Assembly (NCBI GenBank): GCA_964573895.1
Contig: CAZNLS010000001.1
Location: 1-64,000 of the forward strand
DNA length: 64,000 nucleotides
Direction: 5' to 3'
From: CAZNLS01 sp964573895
Lineage (GTDB): Bacteria > Acidobacteriota > Aminicenantia > UBA2199
The notes beneath the pieces were generated by a model. It did no database searches. It worked only from the letters and a program-made list of their open reading frames with translations, and was not told the origin of the DNA. The stretch's first letter is position 1. Each line of letters opens with the position of its first letter. Below are positions 18,901 to 27,500 of this stretch, in pieces. A program made the position numbers and the translations under genes.

Positions 18901-19346
18901 AATTAACTGAACTTGTAGAAGAGGCAGTCTTATCTGAATTTGAAAGAATTTCCGAAAGAGGCGGAGTCCTGGGAGCAATGGAAACAAATTATCAAAGGAG
19001 CAGGATACAGGAAGAATCGATGTATTATGAGCAGATGAAAAACAGCGGAGAATATCCGATAATGGGAGTTAACACATTTATTTCCAGCAGCGGTTCACCG
19101 ACAACCATACCCGGAGAAGTCATAAGGGCAACCGAAGCGGAAAAAAAGAGCCAGATTTCAAATCTGATAAATTTTATCAATGCTAATGAAAAGGAGAGCG
19201 GCAAAATGCTCGAAAAACTTAAATTATCGGCTCTGAAGAATGAGAATACGTTCGAAGTTTTAATGGAAGCGGTAAAATTCTGTTCAATCGGTCAGATTAC
19301 AGAACTGCTCTATACTGTCGGAGGAAAATACAGAAGAAATTTGTAA
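15975..19346 (+). CDS. icmF: fused isobutyryl-CoA mutase IcmF
   Basis: Adenosylcobalamin enzyme interconverting isobutyryl-CoA and n-butyryl-CoA, with its G-protein chaperone built in. Residues 1-140 are the B12-binding domain with DGHD (22-25), His24 being the lower cobalt ligand. The MeaB/MeaI-like GTPase domain follows, with Walker A GTGGAGKSS (202-210) and INKFDKRGA. From about residue 520 comes the catalytic barrel, with RLSTAFDSVTLYG and YGKIGNSGVS as in IcmF; the tyrosine and arginine pattern of methylmalonyl-CoA mutase is absent. The 1123-aa length is slightly long but normal for IcmF. The final 139 bases are repeated exactly at 24415-24553, so the present 3' end (TTG TAA) may come from an inserted island. 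Confidence 0.93.
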   Translation: MKREIYKPKNKIRLVTAASLFDGHDVSINIMRRIMQSFGCEIIHLGHNRGAEEIVNCAVQEDVQAIAITSYQGGHVELLKYVYDLLRDKGSGHIRIFAGGGGVILPKEVKELEEYGITKIYTPDDGRALGLTGMISDLISKCDFSTENSAKIVVNDIAAGKDKAVASIITSIENGSPRGEKLLDELKKRYPDKKTPVLGITGTGGAGKSSIIDEFIIRFLNDFNEKKIAVISVDPTKRKTGGALLGDRIRMNSIDNNRVFMRSLATRRSNVSLTSHIEEVIDVCKRSGFDLIILESSGIGQSDSRITDLATISMYVMTPEYGAGTQLEKIDMLDYADIIAINKFDKRGARDALRDVRKQFMRNHELWDTPGDALPVFGTVASKFNDTGMNSLYIDTLKMLSFEKIQSLYKKYTYSQEKFSDTDHYIIPPKRIRYLSEISDIVKEYNKESVEQSGIASIFGSIKKTIEFLGKREKNQSQILKSELKRVEKKLAPENRRILKEWGGKKRKYSGDIYRFKVRDKEISVETNVETLSHTRIPKILLPGYSDEGDILYWNLQENVPGEFPFTSGVFPFKREGEDPTRMFAGEGGPERTNKRFHYLSTGLPAKRLSTAFDSVTLYGADPEKRPDIYGKIGNSGVSVSCLDDAKKLYSGFRLTDSKTSVSMTINGPASIMVAFFLNAAIDQECEIYIRKNGLEGKVKKKLEHIYLKRGLKIPEYRGKVPKGNDGLGLMLLGLTGDSILPKEIYEKIKRETISKVRGTIQADILKEDQAQNTCIFSTEFSLKMMGDVQEFFIKNHVRNFYSVSISGYHIAEAGANPITQLAFTLANGFTFVEYYLSRGMKIDDFAPNLSFFFSNGIDPEYAVIGRVARKIWSKVMKFKYGANERSQKLKYHIQTSGRSLHSQEIDFNDIRTTLQALYAIYDNCNSLHTNAYDEAITTPTEESVRRALAIQMIINHEFGLTKNQNPNQGSFIIEKLTELVEEAVLSEFERISERGGVLGAMETNYQRSRIQEESMYYEQMKNSGEYPIMGVNTFISSSGSPTTIPGEVIRATEAEKKSQISNLINFINANEKESGKMLEKLKLSALKNENTFEVLMEAVKFCSIGQITELLYTVGGKYRRNL
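19202..19340 (+). repeat. 139-bp direct repeat, left copy (inside 3' end of icmF)
   Basis: These 139 bases are identical to 24415-24553 in the same orientation. The copies differ immediately outside: G versus A on the left, and TTGTAA versus CTCTGA on the right. Both right-hand sequences encode leucine and stop, so either copy gives the same C terminus. The left copy completes the intact icmF. The pair bounds an island of about 5.07 kb. Confidence 0.9.
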
Positions 19347-19356
19347 CACTTTATTG

Positions 19357-19395
19357 AGCCTTCAGCATCAAGCTTTCAGCATCAAGCTTTCAGCT
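19357..19395 (+). repeat. 14-bp tandem repeat, about 2.8 copies
   Basis: AGCCTTCAGCATCA, AGCTTTCAGCATCA and AGCTTTCAGCT follow each other directly, starting 10 bases after the icmF stop. It is a short intergenic tandem repeat at the left end of the island, of no known function. Confidence 0.7.
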
Positions 19396-19523
19396 AAAAA
19401 CAGATTGAAATACTAAAAGGCCCCCCCTAACCCACTTGCAGAGGACTGATTTCAGAAAAAACTCTTGTTGTCATTAAAGATTTCCCTCGTTTCGGGTGAA
19501 ATTAAATGTAGGTGGCCTGCTTT

Positions 19524-19858
19524 GTAAGCGTTTAATAAATCCCATCTTTTTTTAAGATTTGATCTGAGTCAAAATATTCCTTTGAGATAATAAGAAGAAA
19601 GATATTTATGTCCGGATCAAAGAGAAAGCAAAACCGTGAGAAATGGCAGAGTCAGTGCTTCATTTTACAGTCTGATCGAAACTGCAAAAGCTAATGGACT
19701 GGATCCATCAAGATATCTCCGGTATTTATTTGAAAAATATCCCTATGCCAAAACCTCTGAGGATATTTTTAATCTTCTGCCAATGAACGTTAACAAAGCT
19801 GACTTGAAAAAATAATTTCAATTCTATATTATCTTTTATAAAGCGATTAAACGCTTAC
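19524..19858. mobile_element. IS66-family element, internally deleted, with terminal inverted repeats
   Basis: GTAAGCGTTTAAT (19524-19536) and its exact complement ATTAAACGCTTAC (19846-19858) are 13-bp terminal inverted repeats. Ends beginning GTAAGCG are typical of IS66-family elements. Between them are only about 310 bases, containing the extreme 3' end of a tnpC gene and no tnpA or tnpB. A full IS66 is roughly 2.5 kb, so most of the element has been deleted. The 8 bases outside each end do not match, so no target duplication remains. Confidence 0.75.
19594..19815 (+). pseudogene. IS66 transposase TnpC, C-terminal fragment
   Basis: The frame ending at TAA 19813-19815 reads through SLIETAKANGLDPSRYLRYL to TSEDIFNLLPMNVNK, a clear match to the conserved C-terminal tail of IS66 TnpC. 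Just upstream, the expected F-SGS-R segment appears in another frame (FMSGSKR, from about 19605), showing a frameshift, and two stops at 19588-19593 close the good frame. It cannot make an active transposase. Confidence 0.8.
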
Positions 19859-20076
19859 TTTTTATCAAAAAACCCTGCTATAAGGCTCATTTCTTGATGA
19901 ATTCTACCTCTCTCTTGTTAAGGGAAAATGAATATTCGGTGAAAAGGGTGTGTTATATATTCGTGTTTCAGATAGATTTTTCTCCCCTTAACCCTTTTTT
20001 AACCAAAAAAATATTCATGGTTAACAGTTGGAATATATAGTATTACCAAATAGAAAAGGATTTTTGAGAGGATAAT
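19859..20076. other. non-coding stretch before the glycosyltransferase pair
   Basis: No ORF or known RNA was recognised. It contains a 9-bp inverted pair, ATGAATATT (19928-19936) and AATATTCAT (20010-20018), separated by 73 bases, and pyrimidine-rich runs. It must hold the promoter of the downstream gene pair, but I see no convincing -35/-10 match. An AGAGGATAAT ribosome-binding region precedes ATG 20077. Confidence 0.4.
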
Positions 20077-21246
20077 ATGGAAGTGTTTGTTTTACTGCTG
20101 ATCAGCATCTCGTTTATGCTGAACTTTATATACACGGTCTCCACATTCTATTTTGCCCGGAAAAGTGCAATGGATTTGGATGAGACCAGATATCCCATGG
20201 TCTCCATCCTGAAACCGGTAAAGGGGATTGACGATGAAATGAAAAGGAACATCGAATCTTTCTACAGGCTGGATTATCCCGGCTATGAGATACTGTTCGG
20301 TGTGGATTCCATGAGTGATGAAGTGACCGAACTGATCGGGAAGGTGAGTCTCCGGTTCCCCCATGTGAGGACCAGAATCATTGAAACGGGACACAGGGGG
20401 GACATTAATCCCAAGGTGCATAAGCTCTCCGTTCTGGAACGTTCGGCAAAAGGCAAACTGTTCTGGGTCAGTGATTCCAATATACGAGTGAAACCGGAAA
20501 CACTGAAATCCCTGGCGGAGGAATACATACTCAACGGAACCCACCTTGTTTTCTCCCCCATCAAGGGTTTCGGAAGCCGTACCTTCGGCAGCCTCATGGA
20601 AAACAGTTACATCAGCCACTATTTATCCGGCAATGTGCTGGGTTCCTGGACCCTTTTCCGGAAAGAGGTGGTGGTGGGGAAATCGATGCTGATTGAGAAA
20701 AATGCCATACGGTATTTCGGTGGATTCTCCTATTTCAGGAATTATCTTGCCGAGGACCAGATCATCGGTGAAACCTTCAGGTCCAGTGGGTTCAGAATCT
20801 CCACCAATGCCACCTGGGTAATCAATTTCAACTCTTCCTCCACCATCCGGAGTTTTTACGGCCGGATGTCGCGATGGGCAAAACTCCGGTTCAACATGCA
20901 CCGCGGGATCTATTTTGGGGAGATGCTCACCAACACCACTGTGACCGGGGCTCTGGCATTCCCGGTGTTTGAGAAGACAGCGTTGATCATTTATCCCGTA
21001 ATCCTTCTTCTCCGGATTCTCATGGAGGTGGTTACCTTTATAAGAGTGAACAGCGATGAGCCGCAGTTTTACAAAAAAATGGCAATGATCCCGGTAGTGG
21101 TCACTGTCAAGGATCTGGTTAATTTTGCTGTCTGGTTCACCCCCCTCTATTCCAACAAGGTAAACTGGAGGGGTGGCAGTATCCGGATCGGGAAAAGGAC
21201 CCTTCTCTCCAATTCCCTGGAACAGCTGGCGGGTGAAGGGGCATGA
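20077..21246 (+). CDS. family-2/21 membrane glycosyltransferase (ceramide glucosyltransferase/HpnI-like)
   Basis: A 389-aa inverting GT-A enzyme. It has an N-terminal membrane helix (residues 1-25), the nucleotide-binding start (YPMVSILKPVKGIDDE), first Asp motif FGVDSMSDE, the metal-binding region FWVSDSNIRV, the acceptor/base motif YLAEDQIIGE and the processivity-type motif RMSRW, then two or three C-terminal hydrophobic segments. This set and order match GT21-like proteins such as ceramide glucosyltransferase and HpnI, which attach a sugar to a lipid at the membrane. It overlaps the next gene (ATGA), so a two-step glycolipid pathway is inferred. GC is visibly higher than in neighbours (48% in one counted line), suggesting transfer. 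Confidence 0.8.
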   Translation: MEVFVLLLISISFMLNFIYTVSTFYFARKSAMDLDETRYPMVSILKPVKGIDDEMKRNIESFYRLDYPGYEILFGVDSMSDEVTELIGKVSLRFPHVRTRIIETGHRGDINPKVHKLSVLERSAKGKLFWVSDSNIRVKPETLKSLAEEYILNGTHLVFSPIKGFGSRTFGSLMENSYISHYLSGNVLGSWTLFRKEVVVGKSMLIEKNAIRYFGGFSYFRNYLAEDQIIGETFRSSGFRISTNATWVINFNSSSTIRSFYGRMSRWAKLRFNMHRGIYFGEMLTNTTVTGALAFPVFEKTALIIYPVILLLRILMEVVTFIRVNSDEPQFYKKMAMIPVVVTVKDLVNFAVWFTPLYSNKVNWRGGSIRIGKRTLLSNSLEQLAGEGA

Positions 21247-22583
21247 GGCGGTCACAGGATAAGTTGAAGGTGATCTCGGTCCTGATGGGGCTGGGTCATA
21301 TGCGGGCGGCGTACCCATTCAGGAAGTTTATGAAGGAGGGGATATTCCTATACGGCATACGGGAAACCACACCCCCGGAAGAACTGAAGATCTGGAAAAA
21401 AGTGCAGCGGTCCTACTATTTTCTTTCCCGGGCCGATCGGTTTCCCCTGTTCGGAAAATATCTAAAAAAAATTCTCTCAAAAATAGAAAGTATCCAGCCT
21501 TCTTATCCAGCTAAAGACCTGTCCCGTCCCACGTATGGGGTGAAATACCTGAAATACCTGACCAAGAAGAAAAATTTCTTTAAAAACCTGAAGGAGATGG
21601 TCAGAAAAAGCAGTCTTCCCATGCTACACACTTTTTATGCCACCGCCCTGGCTGTGGACAATGTGAGGAAACCGGATAAAAACTTTCTGATGATCTGCGA
21701 TGCCGATTTCAATCGTGTCTGGGTCCGGGCCAATCCTGAAAAGAGCAATATTACCTATCTGGCTCCCTGTACCCAGGTAAAGTGGCGTCTCGAGAGTTAC
21801 GGGGTAAAGCCGTCATCTATTCATATTACGGGTTTCCCCCTGCCCGTGGAGAACATCGGATCCAGGGAGAACCTGGAGGTCCTGAAAGAAGATCTGTTTG
21901 ACCGTTTGATCCGGCTGGATCCGCAACGGAAATTTTTTGATCTTCATGAGATGTCAGTACTGCACTGGCTGGATCAGAAAAAAGTCCCTGAGCAAAAAAA
22001 CAAGGTTTTTACTATCATTTTTGCCATCGGCGGTGCCGGTGCACAGATCGAATTTGTGGATGCCATTTTGTCGAGTCTCAAGGATGATCTCCTGAAGAAG
22101 AGGGTGAAACTAAAATTTTCCGCCGGGATCCGGAAACCGGTCTTTGAGAAGATTCTCCGGTATGTTAACAATCACGGACTCTCCGGTCAATTGGGTAAGG
22201 CCATTGAGATCATCTATCATGATAATCTGAGCCGCTATTTTGAACGGTTCAACAAGGCCCTCAGAACCACGGATATTCTATGGACCAAACCCAGCGAACT
22301 TTCATTCTATTCCGGCCTGGGGATCCCCATTCTTCTGGCTCCATCCATCGGCCCCCATGAAAAGCTGAACCGGCAGTGGCTGCGGGAGATCAATGCCGGA
22401 ATCAAGGCACCCGGCCCTCCGGAGTACGCCCACCAATGGCTCTTTGATCTGAGAGAGAACGGCCGCTTTGCCGAATCTGCCTGGAATGGTTTTCTCCGGT
22501 CCCGTACCCTGGGTACCTACAAAGTGATGGACCTGATGACCACTGGTACTTTTAAACCGGGGCGCACCCCCCTGGAACAGTAG
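21243..22583 (+). CDS. putative GT-B-fold glycosyltransferase
   Basis: A 446-aa protein of uncertain family. The start KVISVLMGLGHMRAAYPF resembles the first Rossmann glycine loop of MurG and diacylglycerol glycosyltransferases. The middle (TYLAPCTQVKWRLESYGV, then HITGFPLP) resembles the acceptor-side segment preceding the donor domain. FAIGGAGAQ and TDILWTKPSELSFYSGLGIP, followed by PHEKLNRQWL, resemble the C-terminal nucleotide-sugar site. No transmembrane helix is obvious. Coupled translation with the GT21-like gene suggests it adds or supplies a second sugar. GC is high (65% in one counted line). The fold is likely; the substrate is unknown. Confidence 0.6.
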   Translation: MRRSQDKLKVISVLMGLGHMRAAYPFRKFMKEGIFLYGIRETTPPEELKIWKKVQRSYYFLSRADRFPLFGKYLKKILSKIESIQPSYPAKDLSRPTYGVKYLKYLTKKKNFFKNLKEMVRKSSLPMLHTFYATALAVDNVRKPDKNFLMICDADFNRVWVRANPEKSNITYLAPCTQVKWRLESYGVKPSSIHITGFPLPVENIGSRENLEVLKEDLFDRLIRLDPQRKFFDLHEMSVLHWLDQKKVPEQKNKVFTIIFAIGGAGAQIEFVDAILSSLKDDLLKKRVKLKFSAGIRKPVFEKILRYVNNHGLSGQLGKAIEIIYHDNLSRYFERFNKALRTTDILWTKPSELSFYSGLGIPILLAPSIGPHEKLNRQWLREINAGIKAPGPPEYAHQWLFDLRENGRFAESAWNGFLRSRTLGTYKVMDLMTTGTFKPGRTPLEQ

Positions 22584-22584
22584 T

Positions 22585-22887
22585 TCAGCTTTTCTTTGAC
22601 GGCCTCAAGTCTGCAGTGAGGTGATAGATCAGGTTTCGGACGAATCTCATGTAGGATTCATCCTTGTCGGATACTCTGCTTTGCTAAAGTTTCGCAGGCC
22701 AGTGAGATTGGTTATGCAGCACGGTCCACTCTTTTCCATTGAAATATACGATTTTGCTTTTTAAATTTTCTTTATAATTTTTAAAGGAAAATGATTCATT
22801 ATAAATTTTGGTTTTTTTGAACTGATTAACAAAGGTATCGCTGAACCGGTCAGAAACCCCTGTCCAAAATTCTTTCTCCCACCTCAC
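22585..22887 (-). pseudogene. minus-strand ORF remnant, interrupted by a stop
   Basis: A GTG-started 67-codon frame (22887 to 22684) ends at TAG and continues in the same frame for 32 more codons to TGA at 22585, passing through YMRFVRNLIYHLTADLRP. The downstream part is GC-richer than the upstream part. The near-repeats CTAAAGTTTCGCAG (22684-22697) and CTAAGGTTTCGCAG (22887-22900) mark both edges of the AT-rich part, as if a segment had been inserted or duplicated. I recognise no family. It fills the 369-base gap between the glycosyltransferases and the permease. Confidence 0.35.
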
Positions 22888-22952
22888 TAAGGTTTCGCAG
22901 AAAGCAACTCTGCAGGGTAGTGGGTATCAGGAAAGTCGGGAAGGTTTTTTTA

Positions 22953-24244
22953 TTACACCCTTTCTCTTACTTTCATTTTTTTCTTCGTATATATTTCATA
23001 TAACCATTCGAAAAAAAAGCAAAATACCAATATAATAACCAAAGATATCAATGTCAAAATAGAGTTTTTGAACAGGTAATAAATCAATATTAATAACGAA
23101 ACAAGATTTCCAATAACTGCAATCCAGATTAGAATTAAATTACCTTTTTTTTCCTGCGCAATTTGGTATGCCCAACATTAACCACTGCATAAATCAGAAG
23201 GAATGAAGCGCTTCCCAACATAGCAATCTTGCTAAGGTCAAACAAATTTGCAAGCAAATTAACTAAAACTGCTGTAATTATCAAACCCTCTTTCCCATTT
23301 CTCCATATTTTTCTATCAAAATATTTGGGCAGCTCTCCATCTTTAGCTATAAGGTAGCTGACATTGGCTCCTCCATAAAGAGTGGCATTAATTGCCGATG
23401 ATGTAGAAAACAGAGCAGCAATAGCAATAAGAGTGAAGCCTGTAGCTCCAAGAAAAGGTTTTGCAGCTTCAGCCAAAGCATAATCCTTGGCTTTTATAAT
23501 ATCTGTGAGCGGTAAATTTCCTATTACGGCTATTGAAACACCCACATAGATCAATATAACAATAAAAACACTTATATACAGTGCTTTAGGTAAAGTTTTT
23601 CTCGGATTTTCCATGTCTTCAGCAGCGTTCGTAATCAACCCGAAACCTTCGTATCCCATAAATACAATTGCTGCTGCAAAAAATATATTATCAACTTGTT
23701 GAAGTTTGGAGAAAGATAACAGTTCCGGATTTATAAAAAAGAAACCAACCATTGCAAATAGCACAAGTATTCCAACTTTTATAGTAACAATAAATAGTTC
23801 CGATTTACCTACAGCTTTTGACCCTATAAAATTCAATAGAACGAAAAATATAATTATCCCCGTTGCAAAAACATTCAGCAATATTGAAGGAGGGTTATGA
23901 AAAAAAACCAATGCATAGGAATCAAATGCTCTTGAATAAAGAGCCAAAGCCAAAATATATCCAATCCACAGAAGAACATTAAACCCGCCGCTCAACAAAC
24001 CACTTCCAAAACTCCTTACAAGGAACTCAACAGGTCCGCCTGTAGAGGGATATCTTAATCCCAATTTTGCATATGAATAAGTACTAAAAAGAGCAATCAT
24101 GCCGGCAATTATAAAAGAAAGATATACAGTATTTCCTTCAATTTGACAGGCAGTTCCTAATATTGAAAATATCCCCGCTCCAACCATACCACCTATTCCT
24201 ATTGATATAGCAGACCAAAGTCCAATTGATTTCTTTGCACTCAT
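22953..24244 (-). CDS. APC-family amino-acid permease, frameshifted near the 3' end
   Basis: The main frame (24244 to 23135, 369 aa) encodes ten hydrophobic segments. The N-terminal motif AISIGIGGMVGAGIFSILG is the substrate-binding G-x-G-A-G-I-F loop of APC transporters, and FMGYEGFGLITNAAEDMENP is the conserved helix-6 region. It stops soon after a run of eight A on the coding strand (23145-23152). Adding one A would continue into about 60 further residues with two strong hydrophobic helices, ending at TAA 22953-22955 and giving the usual 12 helices. The single-base difference may be a sequencing error, a real mutation or a slippage site. It probably imports or exchanges an amino acid. Confidence 0.75.
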
Positions 24245-24414
24245 TACTATTTCCTTCTGACTTTACTTCATTTTATTACAGATAGCACATTAACTTTTTC
24301 TTTTGAAATTAAAGAGTATATGATCATTTGAATATTTTCAATTATACAAACAAATCTTTTTCTGATCAAAATATCAGAGGGTGTCAGATGTTTTTTCTCT
24401 TACAGGTTTTATAA

Positions 24415-24553
24415 CAAAATGCTCGAAAAACTTAAATTATCGGCTCTGAAGAATGAGAATACGTTCGAAGTTTTAATGGAAGCGGTAAAATTCTGTTCAA
24501 TCGGTCAGATTACAGAACTGCTCTATACTGTCGGAGGAAAATACAGAAGAAAT
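24415..24553 (+). repeat. 139-bp direct repeat, right copy
   Basis: Identical to 19202-19340. The left flank is island sequence (TTATAA before the first shared C). The right flank is CTCTGA, followed after 3 bases by the stop of the convergent RND gene. That tight spacing suggests this copy is the original chromosomal 3' end of icmF. Confidence 0.9.
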
Positions 24554-24559
24554 CTCTGA
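24419..24559 (+). pseudogene. detached 3' end of icmF (46 codons)
   Basis: From ATG 24419 the frame is the last 46 codons of IcmF, ending RRNL and TGA. It has no promoter or ribosome-binding site of its own. It is the displaced end of icmF left after the island separated it from the gene body. Confidence 0.8.
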
Positions 24560-24562
24560 TCA

Positions 24563-27500
24563 TCAAAATCTTTTTAAAAAATTCTTAAAAAATATTCTCA
24601 GGTCGTCGAAGTAAGTATAAAATATCGGCACTGCAAAAAGTGTTATGAATGTGGCTGATATAAGTCCTCCTATAAGAGTTATCCCCATTGGGGCATAAGG
24701 AATTCCAATCAGACCCGAATTTCCCAGGGCCATCGGGAGCAAACCGAAGATTGTAGTCAACGCTGTCATTAATATCGGTCTGAATCTGTTCATGCCCGCA
24801 ACAAGAATTGCCTGCTCCCTCTGCATTCCCGACTTCCTGTACTGGTTAACAAGATCTATCAGAACAATCGCATTATTTACGACAACACCGATCAGGACTA
24901 CAAGTCCAATCCCTGCCATTATTTCAAATGTTGTTCCGGTCAGAAAAATCAGCCAATAAGATCCAACAAATGCAGCCGGTATTGCTATGAGAACCGACAA
25001 AGGCAGAATGAACGATTCAAATAGAACTCCCATGATGATAAAGACAAATATTATTGAGAATATCAATGCACTGGCAAGATCCTGGTCCTGATCACGAAAC
25101 CTTCTTCCCCGTCTTCCCTCTTCATAGTAGTATCCTGTAGGAAACCTGAAATCTTTCAATATCTTTCCTATCTTTGCTGTCATTTTTCTCATGTCCACAT
25201 CGCCAAAGTATACTTTTACTTCCATAAACGATTTCCCATTTTCTCTTTGTATACTTCCAAGACTTTTGTGGAAAGTAAAGTTTGCAATGGAACTAAGAGT
25301 TGTATCGGTTCCGGATTCAGTCTGGATAAAGAGGTTTTTTAGCTGTGCATATGAATCTCTGAACCGCGGATCAGATTTAATATATATAGGGATCTCTTTC
25401 TCATTATCCTGGTAATTAGATATCTTTCTCTTCCTCAAATTGAATGCAACTACCTGACCTATATAGTTGGGATTAAGTCCTATTGTATATGCCTTGTCTC
25501 TATTCACATCTATATGTATCTCATCATTTCCGGTTTCACTGTCAGTCTCTACATTAATAACGCCCTTGACAAGTTTAATCTGTTTTTCAATTTCATCTGC
25601 CAGATTTTCCAGAACCCCGGTATCATAACCTCTAAGGGAAAATGTATATGCCGAGTCTTCTCCTCCTCCCTGGTCCCGCCATGAAGTTCTCAGGCGCACT
25701 CCCGGGATAACAGGAAGGTTTTTCTTTATATCGGCAACAAGCTCCTCTCTGGATAATCTTATATATGAAGATATTCCAAACATATTTTTAAGCTTCCTGA
25801 AAATAACCTGGTACCACTGAGTTGCATTATCGGGTTTGAGATAGACTTCTATTCGGCCGCGAAAGTTATTCGCCCTGCTGGAAATATGATCGATATGATA
25901 TATATGATCTTTCTTTCTGATTCCGTCTGATATGAATTTCAGAGTTTTGTCTACCTTCTCAATACTGTAATTTGAAGGGAATCTGCAGATTATCCGGGCA
26001 TCACTGGAACTGCCTCCGGCAGAATCGGATTTTTTCATCATTTTTTGAGGATAGAACTGGCTAAAAATTATTATAATTATGATCAGGATTGCATCGATTC
26101 TGTGTTTAAGTGATTTTACGAGGAGATTTTGATAAACCTGGGTTACTTTGTTGTGAGTTGCATAAATTATCTTAGTCTTTTTAGGGATGGCAAAGGTTGA
26201 TGCAAGAGGTATGAAAATAAGTGCTATCAACAGGCTTGCGATTAGTGCAAAAATTACCGGAACTCCTATTCTTGTCAGGTAGAAAGACATCCCTGAATTT
26301 CCTGACATTATCATAAGCGGAAGAAAAACTACGACCGTTGTCAGGGTAGCAAGAGTAATTGCAAGACCTACTTCGGATGCTCCCAGAACTGCAGCTTTCT
26401 TAAGTCCGATGCCATCTCCGTTGAGCCTGTAAATATTTTCGGTAATAACAATCGCATTGTCTACTACAAGACCTATAGATACCATCAATCCCATCATTGT
26501 AATTGAATTAAGAGTCCACCCGATGGAATATATTATCATTATAGATACGAGAAGCGAGAGAGGTATTGCAAGAGTAAGCATTAGTGTTATTCTTGTTCTT
26601 CTCAGAAATAGAAACAGGATTAAAAAAGCAAAAAAGCCTCCCCACATCATTGTTGTTTTCAGATTGTTTATCGAGTCATTTATCACTTTTCCCTGGTTCC
26701 AGAAAACAAAGTAGTTAACCCCTTTTAGTTCAGGCCTGCTTTTGAACTGTTCTTCTAATTTTTTAATTATGGCTTTACAAACTTCAACTGTATTAGCCTC
26801 GCTCTCTTTATAAGCTACAATTCCACCTGCTAATTTCCCATCAACCCTCATAATGCTTCTCTGCTCTTCATCAAAATCGTACTTTACTTCAGCAATGTTT
26901 TTTAACCTGACACCCTCTTTAATATTGATATTTTGGATCTGCTCAAGCGAATTGAACTTTGACTTGCTTCTCAGTAAAAGTTTATTTTTCCCTGAATAAA
27001 CATATCCACTGGACATGGAAAAGTTATCCTTCATCAATCGCTGCATAATTGTATATAGATTGACCCTGTAGGCTTTTACCATATCTGCATTAATAATTAT
27101 CTGGATATACTTCTCCCTTAGTCCGAACATTTCGGTATTTGCAACACCTTTGATCCCTTCGATCTGCTTATTGATAAATTTATCAGTGGCATAATAGGGA
27201 TCTTTTATGTTTCCTTCATATGAGACTCCCATGTAAATGATCGGTTCATCATTGTTCCTGAATCTCCTGACAAATATATTTTCTATCTCATCGGGGATAA
27301 GGGCCCTCCCCCTCTCGATTCTGTCGGTAACCTGGGCATATGCAAGATCCATATTCGTTCCCTGTGCAAACTCCATCCAGAACCAGACCCCGGAAGTCCT
27401 CGAATTACTAAATATTCTTTTGAGGTCTTTTACTGTTTTCAATTCTCCTTCCATCGGTTTGACTATCTGCTCCTCTATCTCCTTGGGATTTGCATCCGGA

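Noticed and set aside
19341..24414. A phage or conjugative origin for the island
   Set aside because: No integrase, relaxase, phage structural or replication gene is present. Only the IS66 relic and repeats support mobility, so I call it an island without assigning a class.
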